Assembly: GCF_001956915.1 (NCBI RefSeq)
Contig: NZ_MLJO01000010.1
Span: forward strand, 248,001-312,000
From: Intrasporangium flavum
Lineage (GTDB): Bacteria; Actinomycetota; Actinomycetes; Actinomycetales; Dermatophilaceae
DNA length: 64,000 bases
Direction: 5' to 3'
The notes under the pieces were generated by a model. The model was not told the DNA's origin. It searched no databases and saw nothing but the letters and a program-made list of their open reading frames with translations. Shown here piece by piece: positions 8,981 through 18,074 of the stretch. The translations under genes and the position numbers were made by a program. How positions within the stretch are numbered: the stretch's first letter is position 1; the number at the start of each line of letters is the position of its first letter.

Positions 8981-9027
8981 CGGAACAATCGGTTCCGTTA
9001 AAGTTCCTATCGGAACGGCTCATTCCG
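8981..9027. promoter_or_regulatory. Paired TetR-type operators
   Basis: Two palindromes of the form CGGAAC-N5-GTTCCG (8981-8997) and CGGAAC-N5-ATTCCG (9011-9027). Their left half-sites start exactly 30 bp apart, so they sit on the same face of the helix. They lie between the divergent tetR and DinB-fold genes, the usual place for a TetR operator. Confidence 0.8.
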
Positions 9028-9041
9028 ACCAAGGAGCGACG

Positions 9042-9680
9042 ATGACGAACCCGTCCGAACCCACCCCCGGCCCCGCGCCCGTCCCCGCGACCCACGAGTG
9101 GCCGCTGCTCTCGGCCGCCCACGACGCCCTCCGCCGGGTCGTCGACGCCGTGCCGGCCGACGCGTGGGACGCCCCCACCCCGTGCGAGGCCTGGACGGTG
9201 GCGCAGGTCCTCCAGCACGCGGCGGGCGACCAGCTCGGCTACGCCGGCGTCCTCACCGGCAGCGGCTTCCCGTCCTTCGACCCGTTCGCGCCCTCCGGGG
9301 TGCTCGACGGCGACCCCCGCGCCTTCCTGGCCCCCACCCTCGACGCGTCCGCCGCCGCCTTCGCCGCCGTGGCGCCGGACGACGACGCGGTCGCCGTGCC
9401 CCTGCCGCAGGGGCCCCTGGCCGCGCCGGTCGCCGTCGGCGCGTGCGCCCTCGACGCCGCCATCCACGCGTGGGACATCGCGGTGGCCACCGGTCAGCCC
9501 TCCCCCGTCGACGACCACCTGGCGGAGCGGCTGCACCCCGTGACCCTCGCGATCGTCGAGCCGCTGCGCGGTTTCGCCTACGCGCCGGCGCTGCCCGACC
9601 CCGCCGACGGCCGATCCCCGCTCGCCGACCTGCTGCGCTACCTCGGGCGCGACCCCGGCTGGTCCCCGCGCACGTGGTGA
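9042..9680 (+). CDS. TIGR03086-like DinB-fold (maleylpyruvate isomerase N-terminal type) protein
   Basis: Protein of 212 residues. The pattern LRRVVDAVPADAWDAPTPC, EAWTVAQVLQHAAGDQ and then ALDAAIHAWDIAVATG is that of the DinB/MDMPI metal-binding four-helix family (actinobacterial TIGR03086 group). Conserved His residues in QHA and IHAWD are the likely metal ligands. Members are mycothiol-linked transferases or isomerases, but most are uncharacterised. AAGGAG lies upstream of the ATG. The divergent TetR gene and the operators next to the start suggest inducible expression. Confidence 0.8.
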   Translation: MTNPSEPTPGPAPVPATHEWPLLSAAHDALRRVVDAVPADAWDAPTPCEAWTVAQVLQHAAGDQLGYAGVLTGSGFPSFDPFAPSGVLDGDPRAFLAPTLDASAAAFAAVAPDDDAVAVPLPQGPLAAPVAVGACALDAAIHAWDIAVATGQPSPVDDHLAERLHPVTLAIVEPLRGFAYAPALPDPADGRSPLADLLRYLGRDPGWSPRTW

Positions 9681-9731
9681 CGTTGGCGCCAAATCCTCGC
9701 CGGACGCGTCACGGCGGAGTTTGATCGAGGT

Positions 9732-11435
9732 ATGACCACGAGCCAGCCCACCGACCTCGACATCGCGCGCGCGGCGACCCTGCGCCCGATGGCCGAGGTG
9801 GCCGCCGACCTCGGCATCGCCGAGGACCACCTCGTGCCGTACGGCCGCGACGTCGCCAAGGTCGACCTCGCCGTCCTCGACACCCCCGGGCCAGAGCGTC
9901 GGGCGACGTACGTCGTCGTCACGGCGATGACCCCGACGCCCCTCGGCGAGGGGAAGACGACGACGTCGGTCGGCCTCGCCCAAGCCCTCCAGCGACTCGG
10001 CACCCGCGCCGTCGTCACGCTCCGGCAGCCCTCGATGGGGCCGACGTTCGGGATCAAGGGCGGGGCCGCCGGCGGCGGGTACAGCCAGGTCGTCCCGATG
10101 GACCGGCTCAACCTGCACCTGACCGGCGACTTCCACGCCGTCACGGCCGCGCACAACCTCCTCGCCGCGATGGTCGACAACCACCTGCACCACGGCAATG
10201 CGCTGGGGATCGACCCGCACAGCATCACGTGGCGGCGGGTGCTCGACGTCAACGACCGCGCCCTGCGCAACGTCGTCGTGGGCCTCGGCGCCCGCGAGGA
10301 CGGCGTCCCGCGGGAGACGGGCTTCGACATCACGGCCGCGAGCGAGGTCATGGTGCTGCTCACCCTGGCGACGTCGCTCCCGGACCTGCGCGAGCGCCTC
10401 GGGCGGATCGTCGTCGGCTACACCGTCGAGGGCAAGGGCGTCACCGCCGAGGACCTCGGCGCGGCCGGCGCCATGGCCGTCATCCTGCGCGACGCCGTGC
10501 AGCCCAACCTGCTCCAGACCCTCGAGGGTGGGCCCGCCCTCGTGCACTGCGGCCCGTTCGGCAACATCGCCACGGGCACCTCGTCGGTGGTCGCCGACCT
10601 GGTCGCGCTGCGCGGCGCCGACGTCGTCGTGACCGAAGCCGGGTTCGGTGCCGACATGGGCGCCGAGCGCTTCTTCGACGTCAAGTGCCGGGTGGCCGGC
10701 CTGGTGCCCGACGCCGCCGTCGTCGTCGCGACGGTGCGGGCCCTCAAGGCGCACTCGGGTCGGTGGCGCATCCGGGCCGGACGACCGCTGCCCGACGACC
10801 TGCTCGACGAGGACCCGTCGGCGGTCGAGGCCGGCCTGGCCAACCTCCGGGCCCACGTCGAGATCGTCCGGCGCTTCGGGGTGACACCGGTCGTCGCCGT
10901 CAACGCCTTCCCCACCGACCACGACTCCGAGCACGACGTCGTGCGCCGGTTCTGCGACGGGCTCGGGGTGCGCTGCGCCGTGACGCGTCACGTGGCCGAG
11001 GGCGGTGCGGGTGCGGAGGACCTCGCCCGCCTCGTCCTCGAGGCCGCGGCCGAGCCGAGCGACTTCCGCGTCCTCTACCCGCTCGAGCTCCCGCTCGCCG
11101 AGAAGATCGAACGGGTGGCGCGCGACGTGTACGGCGCCGACGGCATCGACCTGTCCCCCGCCGCCGCGCGGGCCCTGCGAGACTACGAGCGACTCGGCTT
11201 CGGCGAGCTGCCCGTCGTCATCGCCAAGACGCACCTGTCGCTGTCCTCGGACCCGAGCCTGCTCGGCGCGCCGACCGGCTGGCGGATGCCGGTGCGGGAG
11301 GTGCGGGCCGCGGTCGGCGCCGGCTACGTCTACGCGATCTGCGGCGACATGCGCACCATGCCGGGGCTGCCGAGCTCGCCCAACGCCGAACGCATCGACC
11401 TCACCGAGGACGGCGACATCGTCGGTCTGATGTGA
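9732..11435 (+). CDS. fhs: Formate-tetrahydrofolate ligase
   Basis: Enzyme of 567 residues that makes 10-formyl-tetrahydrofolate from formate, THF and ATP, feeding one-carbon metabolism. The nucleotide-binding motif TPTPLGEGKTTT is at residues 67-78, followed by RQPSMGPTFGIKGGAAGGGY and the NLHLTGDFHA, EAGFGADMG and MRTMPGLP motifs. Length and motifs are complete. A 10-bp palindrome TTGGCGCCAA lies at 9683-9692, about 40 bases before the start, and could be an operator or chance. The gene is convergent with the acetyltransferase gene. Confidence 0.97.
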   Translation: MTTSQPTDLDIARAATLRPMAEVAADLGIAEDHLVPYGRDVAKVDLAVLDTPGPERRATYVVVTAMTPTPLGEGKTTTSVGLAQALQRLGTRAVVTLRQPSMGPTFGIKGGAAGGGYSQVVPMDRLNLHLTGDFHAVTAAHNLLAAMVDNHLHHGNALGIDPHSITWRRVLDVNDRALRNVVVGLGAREDGVPRETGFDITAASEVMVLLTLATSLPDLRERLGRIVVGYTVEGKGVTAEDLGAAGAMAVILRDAVQPNLLQTLEGGPALVHCGPFGNIATGTSSVVADLVALRGADVVVTEAGFGADMGAERFFDVKCRVAGLVPDAAVVVATVRALKAHSGRWRIRAGRPLPDDLLDEDPSAVEAGLANLRAHVEIVRRFGVTPVVAVNAFPTDHDSEHDVVRRFCDGLGVRCAVTRHVAEGGAGAEDLARLVLEAAAEPSDFRVLYPLELPLAEKIERVARDVYGADGIDLSPAAARALRDYERLGFGELPVVIAKTHLSLSSDPSLLGAPTGWRMPVREVRAAVGAGYVYAICGDMRTMPGLPSSPNAERIDLTEDGDIVGLM

Positions 11436-11457
11436 CGACGAGCCGAGCCCGCAGTCG

Positions 11458-12582
11458 TCAGCTCTGCGGAGCGGGGTCCAGTCGTCGGACCATCGTCACG
11501 TCGTCGCGGTAGTCGGTGTCGGACAGCTTGAGCCCTCGCGGCACCCGCCCCACCTCGGTCCAGCCCGCCGCGGCGTAGAAGTCGCCCAAGCCGAGCCCGT
11601 CACGGTACTCGAGCCTCAGCAGCTCGGCGGCGAGCAGCGAGCGCCGGGCGATGCCGACCATGCCGCAGAGGAGGAGGCGCCCGAGGTTGCGACCCTGGGC
11701 CGCGGGGTCGACCATGAGCCGCTTGAGACCCGCGACGTGCTCGTACGGGAACCCGCGGGAGTGCTCCCAGAACCCGAGGCCGCGCAGGGTGCCGTCGGGG
11801 TCGCGCAGCGTGCAGAGCACGGAGACGCCGGCGAAGACGTCGGCGAGGTGACGGTCGAGGGCGGCGGCGACGGCGGCACGCGGGGCCCCGGGCAGGAAGC
11901 CGACCGAGCCACCGGCGTCGTTGACCCGGGCCCAGAGGTCGACGGCCGCATCCGTGAGCCCGGCATCGACGTCGGCCGGGTCGACGGCCGCCACGACGGG
12001 GGCCTCGAAGTACAGCATCGGCTCGGAGCCCGGCGGGTCGTCGCGGTTCACGCGCGTGGCGGTCTGCACGAGGCCGGCCGCGGTGGCCGTCGCGACCGAC
12101 GCGCCGTTGACGCGGTCGACCATGGCGGTCACCCGCTCGGGGCGGTGCTCGAGTCCCCACGCGACGACCCCACGCGACATCTCGCGGCCCAGGCCCCGGC
12201 CGAGCCTGGAGTGGGCGAGCCGGTAGTAGAGGTTGAGCTCGGTCTCGTCGGAGTCCTTGATGCGCAGGCCTGCCCAGCCGACGACCTCCCCCGAGGAGCG
12301 CTCGACGACTGCGCCGTACCCGACGCCGTCGGCCTGCCAGGAGTCGAGGTCACCCTCGAGCCGCACACGACACCGCTCCGGGCTCGGCATCGTGTGGGGC
12401 GCGTGCGCGTAGGTGCGCGGGTCGCCGTGCAGGCGCAGGTAGTCCTCGAGGTCGCCCTCCACCGGTCGGCGCAGGACGAGCCGGCGCGTCACCAACCACG
12501 GGTCGCCGGGGCGCTCCGGAACCGGCGGCTGCACCAGCGTCGGCACCGGGACGGGCGAGGCGGGCGAGGCCTCCGCTGTCAC
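11458..12582 (-). CDS. Tandem two-domain GNAT acetyltransferase
   Basis: Protein of 374 residues with two GNAT folds. The first (about residues 30-180) has a RimJ-like RLVLRRPVEGDL start and an RLGRGLGREM acetyl-CoA loop. The second (about 195-365) has a clear Q/RxxGxG/A-type loop in AAQGRNLGRLLL. The acceptor is unknown. The GTG start overlaps the stop of the small zinc-ribbon gene (GTGA), so the two are translationally coupled. Longer in-frame starts exist upstream but would run into that gene. Confidence 0.85.
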   Translation of the reverse strand: MTAEASPASPVPVPTLVQPPVPERPGDPWLVTRRLVLRRPVEGDLEDYLRLHGDPRTYAHAPHTMPSPERCRVRLEGDLDSWQADGVGYGAVVERSSGEVVGWAGLRIKDSDETELNLYYRLAHSRLGRGLGREMSRGVVAWGLEHRPERVTAMVDRVNGASVATATAAGLVQTATRVNRDDPPGSEPMLYFEAPVVAAVDPADVDAGLTDAAVDLWARVNDAGGSVGFLPGAPRAAVAAALDRHLADVFAGVSVLCTLRDPDGTLRGLGFWEHSRGFPYEHVAGLKRLMVDPAAQGRNLGRLLLCGMVGIARRSLLAAELLRLEYRDGLGLGDFYAAAGWTEVGRVPRGLKLSDTDYRDDVTMVRRLDPAPQS

Positions 12583-12740
12583 CGTGACGCGGCCGGACGC
12601 TCGGGCGCCCGGGTCTCGCAGACCGCCTGGGGCGCCCCGTCGCAGCACGGCTCGATGTAGAGGCACTTCGGGCAGCGGTTGTGCGCCTGCTCGGCGTACA
12701 TCTGGGCACCGCAGTACGGGCACGGGATCTCGAGGGCCAT
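12579..12740 (-). CDS. Tiny zinc-ribbon protein
   Basis: Protein of 53 residues: MALEIPCPYCGAQM at the start, then RCPKC, a CC pair and a further single Cys. The CxxC...CxxC spacing is that of a zinc ribbon or rubredoxin knuckle; the extra three cysteines are unusual for such a short protein. ATG 12740 has GAGG 9 bases upstream; ATG 12749 is in frame but its ribosome site would be too close. Its stop overlaps the start of the double GNAT protein, suggesting partner function. Confidence 0.75.
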   Translation of the reverse strand: MALEIPCPYCGAQMYAEQAHNRCPKCLYIEPCCDGAPQAVCETRAPERPAASR

Positions 12741-12924
12741 GCCCACCATCCTCACCGACGGCATCGGCGTTCGCGGCGTGGCACGCCGCCGGAGCACGCG
12801 ACGGGCGTTGCCACGACTGCAGGAACATGCACGTCTGCCCGCCTTCGACGCCACGCGTCGGTGCGGGCCACTACAGTCCCCCTGCCGGTACCGAACCCGG
12901 CTCGCATCTCACACAGGGGAACAC

Positions 12925-14649
12925 GTGAACACTCGCCCATCCAGGGCTGCCCGCTGGGGTCGGCTCAGCGCGGGGGGCCTGGTCCTCGGACTGGCCCTGC
13001 CCGGTGCCGCCACCATCGCGAACGCTGCCGACGCCGACCTCATCGCCTCGGTGTCAGTGAGCACGCCGGCCATCAACGCGACCGCCACGGGCACGGTGGT
13101 CCCGGCGGCCGGTGCACCCTCGAACCTCCGGTACACGTACACGTGGACCGTCGACGGACACGTGGTCGACTCGTTCACGCTCTACGGCACGAGGACGAGC
13201 CACGTCGTGCCCTGGGACCACTTCGGCGGCCACCTCGCCCTAGAGGTCACCGCGACGGCGCCCGACGGCTCAACCGAAACCGTCACCTCGCCCACCGTGA
13301 CCCCGACCGCGTTCGCCGTCGGTGACGTCTCCTACGACGAGCAGGCCCGTCGCTTCACCCTCGACGCACCACACCTCCAACCGATCGAGGCAGCGTTCGC
13401 GGGCGGCTTCACCGCGGGCTACACGTGGCTGCGAGACGGCGTTCCGGTGCCGGCGGACCCGGGCCTGCCGTGGGCCCACACCAGGGTCGCCGCCGACGAC
13501 GGACACACCCTCAGCGTGCGAGTTGCCCTGACCCAACCGGCCACCGGCGTCACCCGCAGCGTCACGTCCTCGCCCACCCCGCCCCTGGCCCGGTTCCAGG
13601 TCGCCCTCGACCTGTCGGGAACCGCCACCGCGGGGCAGGACGTCATCGTGCAGCCTCGCGTGACCGGCGGCTACCCGGAACCGCCGTACCAGCAGTACGG
13701 CCCCTCCGACTGCGACTACCAGTGGTACCGCAACGGCACCGCCCTGCCCGGCGACACCACGTGGGACCACCCCATCCACACCATGGAACGAGGCACCGTC
13801 CTGCAGGCCAGGTCGGTCTGCCGGATCCCCGGGTACCTGCCGGCGACCTCGTGGTCCAGGAAGGTGACCATCAGCGGCAGCCCCGTCCTGGTCTCCTTCG
13901 ACCTCAGCGACACCGTGCGTGACCTGACCTACTTCATGCCGCCGTTCGAGCCGCAGCAGCTGTGGATCGGTCGCGCGTTCTCCACCGGTCGCTACACCAC
14001 CGGGACCGCCACCGGATACAACGACCTCGACATGTCGGGCCTGACCGCGCTCGGGCTGGGTGGTGACCTCGACGACGACGGTCGTGAGGATCTGGTCGGC
14101 CGCGACCGCTCGGGCAACCTGCTGCTCTTCTCCCGCAGCTGGAACACCGCCAGGCGTCTGGGGACCGGCTGGAACGGCATGAACCGGATCGTCACCGGTG
14201 GGGACTTCACCAAGGATCGCGTCGCCGACGTCATGGCCCGCCGCAGCAGCGACGGTGCGCTCCTCTTCTATGCCGGACGACTCGGTGCGGGGCTCGCGAG
14301 CGCCAAGGTCGTCACGACCGCCCTGCGCAACGCGGTGCAGATCGTCACGCTCGGAGACGCGAACGGCGACGGCGTCGCAGACGTGCACGCCACCTTCCCT
14401 GACGGCAGCCTATGGTTCTACGCCGGCAGAGCCGGCGGCACGCTCGCAGCAGGCGTCCGCGTCGGCACCGGCTGGGGCGGCATGAACCGCCTGCTCGCGG
14501 CTCGCGACCTGAACCGCGACGGCAAGGCCGACCTGCTGGCCCGCGACGCCAAGGGCAACCTCTGGCTCTACCCGGGCAACGGCCGCGGTGGACTCAGCTC
14601 CCGCAGCCTCACCAATCCCGGCTACCCCGTCCCCGCGAAGGTCTTCTGA
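12925..14649 (+). CDS. Secreted FG-GAP/VCBS-repeat propeller protein, copy 1
   Basis: Protein of 574 residues starting with a Sec signal peptide (Arg-rich start, hydrophobic LVLGLALPGAATIANA, cleavage near ANA-AD). Residues about 35-330 hold Ig-like repeats with the recurring Y-x-W-x-(R/V)-(D/N)-G pattern (YTWTVDG, YTWLRDG, YQWYRNG). The last 200 residues hold four FG-GAP blades with D-x-(N/D)-x-D-G/R-x-x-D calcium-loop motifs (DLDDDGREDL, DANGDGVADV, DLNRDGKADL). GTG start with AGGGGA just upstream. No LPxTG or lipobox. Role unknown; probably an extracellular binding or matrix protein. Confidence 0.85.
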   Translation: MNTRPSRAARWGRLSAGGLVLGLALPGAATIANAADADLIASVSVSTPAINATATGTVVPAAGAPSNLRYTYTWTVDGHVVDSFTLYGTRTSHVVPWDHFGGHLALEVTATAPDGSTETVTSPTVTPTAFAVGDVSYDEQARRFTLDAPHLQPIEAAFAGGFTAGYTWLRDGVPVPADPGLPWAHTRVAADDGHTLSVRVALTQPATGVTRSVTSSPTPPLARFQVALDLSGTATAGQDVIVQPRVTGGYPEPPYQQYGPSDCDYQWYRNGTALPGDTTWDHPIHTMERGTVLQARSVCRIPGYLPATSWSRKVTISGSPVLVSFDLSDTVRDLTYFMPPFEPQQLWIGRAFSTGRYTTGTATGYNDLDMSGLTALGLGGDLDDDGREDLVGRDRSGNLLLFSRSWNTARRLGTGWNGMNRIVTGGDFTKDRVADVMARRSSDGALLFYAGRLGAGLASAKVVTTALRNAVQIVTLGDANGDGVADVHATFPDGSLWFYAGRAGGTLAAGVRVGTGWGGMNRLLAARDLNRDGKADLLARDAKGNLWLYPGNGRGGLSSRSLTNPGYPVPAKVF

Positions 14650-16346
14650 TGCAGCGCCGCACCCGCCTCCTCACCGTTTCCCTGGCCGTGTCCGGCCTAG
14701 CCGTCACCGCCCTCGTCGTGGCACCCGTCGCACGCTCCGCGGACGCACCGGCTCTCATGGCCGCCGTCACGCTCCCGTCCGACCCGCCGCTGGACTCGAC
14801 GCTCGGAGCGTTGGTGACACCGGCCCCGGGCGCGCCCGCCGACGTGAGCTACGCGACGACCTGGTCGGCCGACGGCGCGACCGTCCTCGACGGCCCCGGC
14901 CTACCGCTGGGCATCCGCTACTTCGGCTCGTCGGTGACCGCCACGGTCGTCGCAACAGCTCCGGACGGCTCCACCCAGACCCTGCAGAGCGAGCCGACGG
15001 GACCGCTGACGCGGTTCGCGACCGACTCCCTGCTGCGGTCCTCGACGACGGCCGTCAGCCTCGACTCGACCTGGCCCACACGTTCCGGCACGTACACGGC
15101 CCACGCCGGAAAGGTCACCGTCGCCCAGTCCTGGCTGCGCGACGGTACGGCGATCGAGGCGTCGGCCTCCTCGACGCACACGTTCGTGGCCGCCGACCGC
15201 GGACACCGGCTGACGCATCGCGTGCGCGTCGTGCAGGAGGGCACCGGCCTGGACGTCCACCGCGACACCGGCCCGACGCCCGTCGTCGGCAGCCTCACAG
15301 GCACGGGCAGGTTGAAGGTCCGCGACGGGGTCGCCGTCGGCGCGGCTCCCGAACCGATCCTGGAGTCCGTCACGAGCTATCCGCCGGCCGACGAGTCGAC
15401 CGGTCTGACGTTCTCCGAGTCGTGGACGCGGAACGGCGCTGCCGTGCCTTGGCCGTCCAACCAGGGCAAGTGGATCACGAGCAACGAGGCCGGCAGCGTC
15501 GTCGGTTACCGGTGGCGCCTCTCCGGCCCCGGGTACACCGGAGCGACCATCGACGCGGCGCTACCACAGGTACCAGGCCGCCCCTACACCAGCACCCCCG
15601 GCGGCGACCGGCTGCGGGACCTGTTCCGCCGACTGCCGAACGGATCGCTCGAGCTGATGAGGCTCGAGCGCTCGGCCACCGGGCCGTACTTCTGGGGACA
15701 GACGTTCGGCACCGGCTGGGGCGGTATGACCGCCCTCGCCACCGGCGGCGACCTGACGAACGACGGGTCGATGGACGTCCTGGCGCGCGACTCATACGGC
15801 ACGCTGTGGACCTACAGCGCCGGCGACGTCGAGTACCGACGTCGCTTCAAGGTCGGCACGGGCTGGAACGGCATGAACCTGCTCGTGCTCGGCGGCGACT
15901 ACGACGGCGACGGGTTCGGCGACCTGCTGGCGCGACGCGGCGGCGACGGGGCCCTCCTGCTGTACCGCGGCACGGGCGCAGGGACCGTCCGGGCGGGCAC
16001 CGTGGTGACCACGGGCTTCCGCAACGCCCGCACTCTGGTGTCCGTCGGCGACGCCGACGGTGACGGGCGCTCCGACCTGCACGCGGTCTGGCCCAACGGC
16101 GACCTGTACTTCTACGCCGGACGCGGCAACGGCACCTTCGCCGCCGGCGTCAAGGTCGGGACCGGGTGGCAGAACATGCGCCGCATCATCGACGGCGGCG
16201 ACGTCAACGGGGACGGGCGCGCCGACCTCTACGCCCTCGACGCCTCCAACCGGTTCTGGGTCTACCGCGGCACCGGAACGGGTGCCTTCACGACCCGGTC
16301 TGAGCTCAGGTTCTCCGGTGGGGACTTCACGGCGTCGGTGTTCTGA
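14649..16346 (+). CDS. Secreted FG-GAP/VCBS-repeat propeller protein, copy 2
   Basis: Protein of 565 residues, a diverged tandem paralogue of the preceding gene; its ATG shares one base with the TGA of copy 1. It has a signal peptide (MQRRTRLLTVSL..., cleavage near ARS-A), Ig-like repeats with WLRDG and WTRNG cores, then FG-GAP blades (DLTNDGSMDV, DYDGDGFGDL, DADGDGRSDL, DVNGDGRADL). The repeated (G)TGWxxM phrase before each blade is shared with copy 1. It ends in a strong hairpin, so the two genes form one operon. Confidence 0.85.
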   Translation: MQRRTRLLTVSLAVSGLAVTALVVAPVARSADAPALMAAVTLPSDPPLDSTLGALVTPAPGAPADVSYATTWSADGATVLDGPGLPLGIRYFGSSVTATVVATAPDGSTQTLQSEPTGPLTRFATDSLLRSSTTAVSLDSTWPTRSGTYTAHAGKVTVAQSWLRDGTAIEASASSTHTFVAADRGHRLTHRVRVVQEGTGLDVHRDTGPTPVVGSLTGTGRLKVRDGVAVGAAPEPILESVTSYPPADESTGLTFSESWTRNGAAVPWPSNQGKWITSNEAGSVVGYRWRLSGPGYTGATIDAALPQVPGRPYTSTPGGDRLRDLFRRLPNGSLELMRLERSATGPYFWGQTFGTGWGGMTALATGGDLTNDGSMDVLARDSYGTLWTYSAGDVEYRRRFKVGTGWNGMNLLVLGGDYDGDGFGDLLARRGGDGALLLYRGTGAGTVRAGTVVTTGFRNARTLVSVGDADGDGRSDLHAVWPNGDLYFYAGRGNGTFAAGVKVGTGWQNMRRIIDGGDVNGDGRADLYALDASNRFWVYRGTGTGAFTTRSELRFSGGDFTASVF

Positions 16347-16372
16347 GGCCGTACCTCGGGCATGACTCCGAC

Positions 16373-16410
16373 GCGAAGGGCGCCTCACCATCCGGTGGGG
16401 CGCCCTTCGC
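16373..16410. terminator. Bidirectional hairpin terminator
   Basis: 17-bp stem (16373-16389 with 16394-16410, one G-T type mismatch) with loop ATCC. It lies between the convergent ends of the FG-GAP operon and hflX. Confidence 0.8.
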
Positions 16411-16427
16411 GGCTCGGACGGTCTCGC

Positions 16428-17912
16428 TCAGCGGGCGACGACGACGTACTCGGACAGCTCGGCCTCGAGGTCCGGCGTCACCTTGGCGCGGACCCGGGTG
16501 CCCTCGGCGACGTGCTCGCTCTCGAGGATCTCGGCCCGCTCGTGGATCCGCGAGACGAGGTCGCCGCGGTCGTAGGGCACGAGGACCTCCAGCTCGATGT
16601 CGGGCTGGGGCAGCTCGTGGGCGATGAGCTCGCGCAGCTCGGCCAGACCGGCGCCGGTACGGGCCGACACGGTGATGCAGTGCTTCTCGTGGCGCATCAG
16701 CCGGTCGAGCACCTCCGGGTCGGCGATGTCGGCCTTGTTGACGACGATGACCTCCTTGACCTGGTCACCGCCGACGTCGGCGAGCACGCCGCGCACGGCG
16801 CTGATCTGGCCCTCGGGGTCGGGGTGCGAGCCGTCGACGACGTGCAGCAGCAGGTCGGCGTCGGCCACCTCCTCGAGCGTGGACCGGAACGCCTCGACGA
16901 GCTGGTGCGGCAGGCTGCGCACGAAGCCGACGGTGTCGGCCAGCGTGTAGAGACGGCCGTCCTCGGTCTCGGCGCGACGCACGGTCGGGTCGAGGGTGGC
17001 GAACAGCTGGTTCTCGACGAGCACGCCGGCGCCCGTGAGCCGGTTGAGCAGCGAGCTCTTGCCGGCGTTGGTGTAGCCGGCGATGGCCACCGACGGGACG
17101 CCGCCGACGCGTCGGGAGTGACGGCGCGTGTCGCGGCTCGTCTTCATGCCCTTGATGTCGCGGCGCAGCTTGGCGATCTTGGTGTTGATGCGGCGTCGGT
17201 CGAGCTCGATCTTCGTCTCACCGGGGCCACGGGAGCCGATGCCCTCACCGCCGGCCACCCGGCCACCGGCCTGCCGGGACATCGACTCACCCCAACCACG
17301 CAGGCGGGGCAGCAGGTACTGCAGCTGGGCCAGCTCGACCTGAGCGCGGCCCTCACGGCTCTTCGCGTGCTGGGCGAAGATGTCGAGGATCAGGGCGGTG
17401 CGGTCGATGACCTTGACCTTGACGACGTCCTCGAGCGCGCGACGCTGACCGGGGGCCAGCTCGCCGTCGCAGATGACGGTGTCGGCGCCCTCGGCCACGA
17501 CGATGTCGCGCAGCTCGAGGGCCTTGCCCTTGCCGAGGTAGGTCGCCGGGTCGGGCCGCTGGCGGCGCTGGAGCACGCCCTCGAGCACGGTGGAGCCGGC
17601 GGTCTCGGCGAGGGCGGCGAGCTCGCGGATGGAGTTCTCGGCGTCCTCGCTCGTGCCCTCGGTCCAGACACCGGCGAGCACGACGCGCTCGAGGCGCAGC
17701 TGCCGGTACTCGACCTCGGTGACGTCCTCGAGCTCGGTGGACAGGCCCTGGACGCGGCGGAGGGCAGCGCGCTCCTCACGGTCGAGCTGGTCGCCGTCGT
17801 AGAGCGGGAGGTCCGCCTCGGTGCGCTCGTCGAGGTCGGCGGCCAGGGCCTCGGCGCGGGTCGCGAAGAGTTCGGTGTCGCGACCGTGCTGGTTCGTGTG
17901 GTTCGTCGTCAT
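16428..17912 (-). CDS. hflX: Ribosome-associated GTPase HflX
   Basis: GTPase of 494 residues that splits stalled or hibernating ribosomes. The N-terminal HflX domain includes DPATYLGKGKALEL and the GPGETKIELDRRRI stretch. The G domain has G1 GYTNAGKSS, G3 DTVGF and G4 NKAD. The start ATG 17912 has GGGAG 5 bases upstream. The first 25 residues form a variable, polar extension typical of actinobacterial copies. The 160 bases before it up to the divergent membrane gene show no other feature. Confidence 0.95.
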   Translation of the reverse strand: MTTNHTNQHGRDTELFATRAEALAADLDERTEADLPLYDGDQLDREERAALRRVQGLSTELEDVTEVEYRQLRLERVVLAGVWTEGTSEDAENSIRELAALAETAGSTVLEGVLQRRQRPDPATYLGKGKALELRDIVVAEGADTVICDGELAPGQRRALEDVVKVKVIDRTALILDIFAQHAKSREGRAQVELAQLQYLLPRLRGWGESMSRQAGGRVAGGEGIGSRGPGETKIELDRRRINTKIAKLRRDIKGMKTSRDTRRHSRRVGGVPSVAIAGYTNAGKSSLLNRLTGAGVLVENQLFATLDPTVRRAETEDGRLYTLADTVGFVRSLPHQLVEAFRSTLEEVADADLLLHVVDGSHPDPEGQISAVRGVLADVGGDQVKEVIVVNKADIADPEVLDRLMRHEKHCITVSARTGAGLAELRELIAHELPQPDIELEVLVPYDRGDLVSRIHERAEILESEHVAEGTRVRAKVTPDLEAELSEYVVVAR

Positions 17913-18074
17913 GTTCTCCCTAGGTTCCCATCCCTGCAACGCCACGGGCCACTCGTTTGTGCCCCCGCCGGGCCGTTTCGTGCGCGCACCGGCCATGTAC
18001 CCGGCCCCGGCCGCCCTCATCAGCCGGGGCGGTTCGCGGGCTCCAGCGGCGTTCCCGGCACTACGGTGGCCCGC

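Noticed and set aside
12855..12924. Promoter TACAGT before the FG-GAP operon
   Set aside because: A -10-like TACAGT (12872-12877) exists but no -35 at proper spacing was found.
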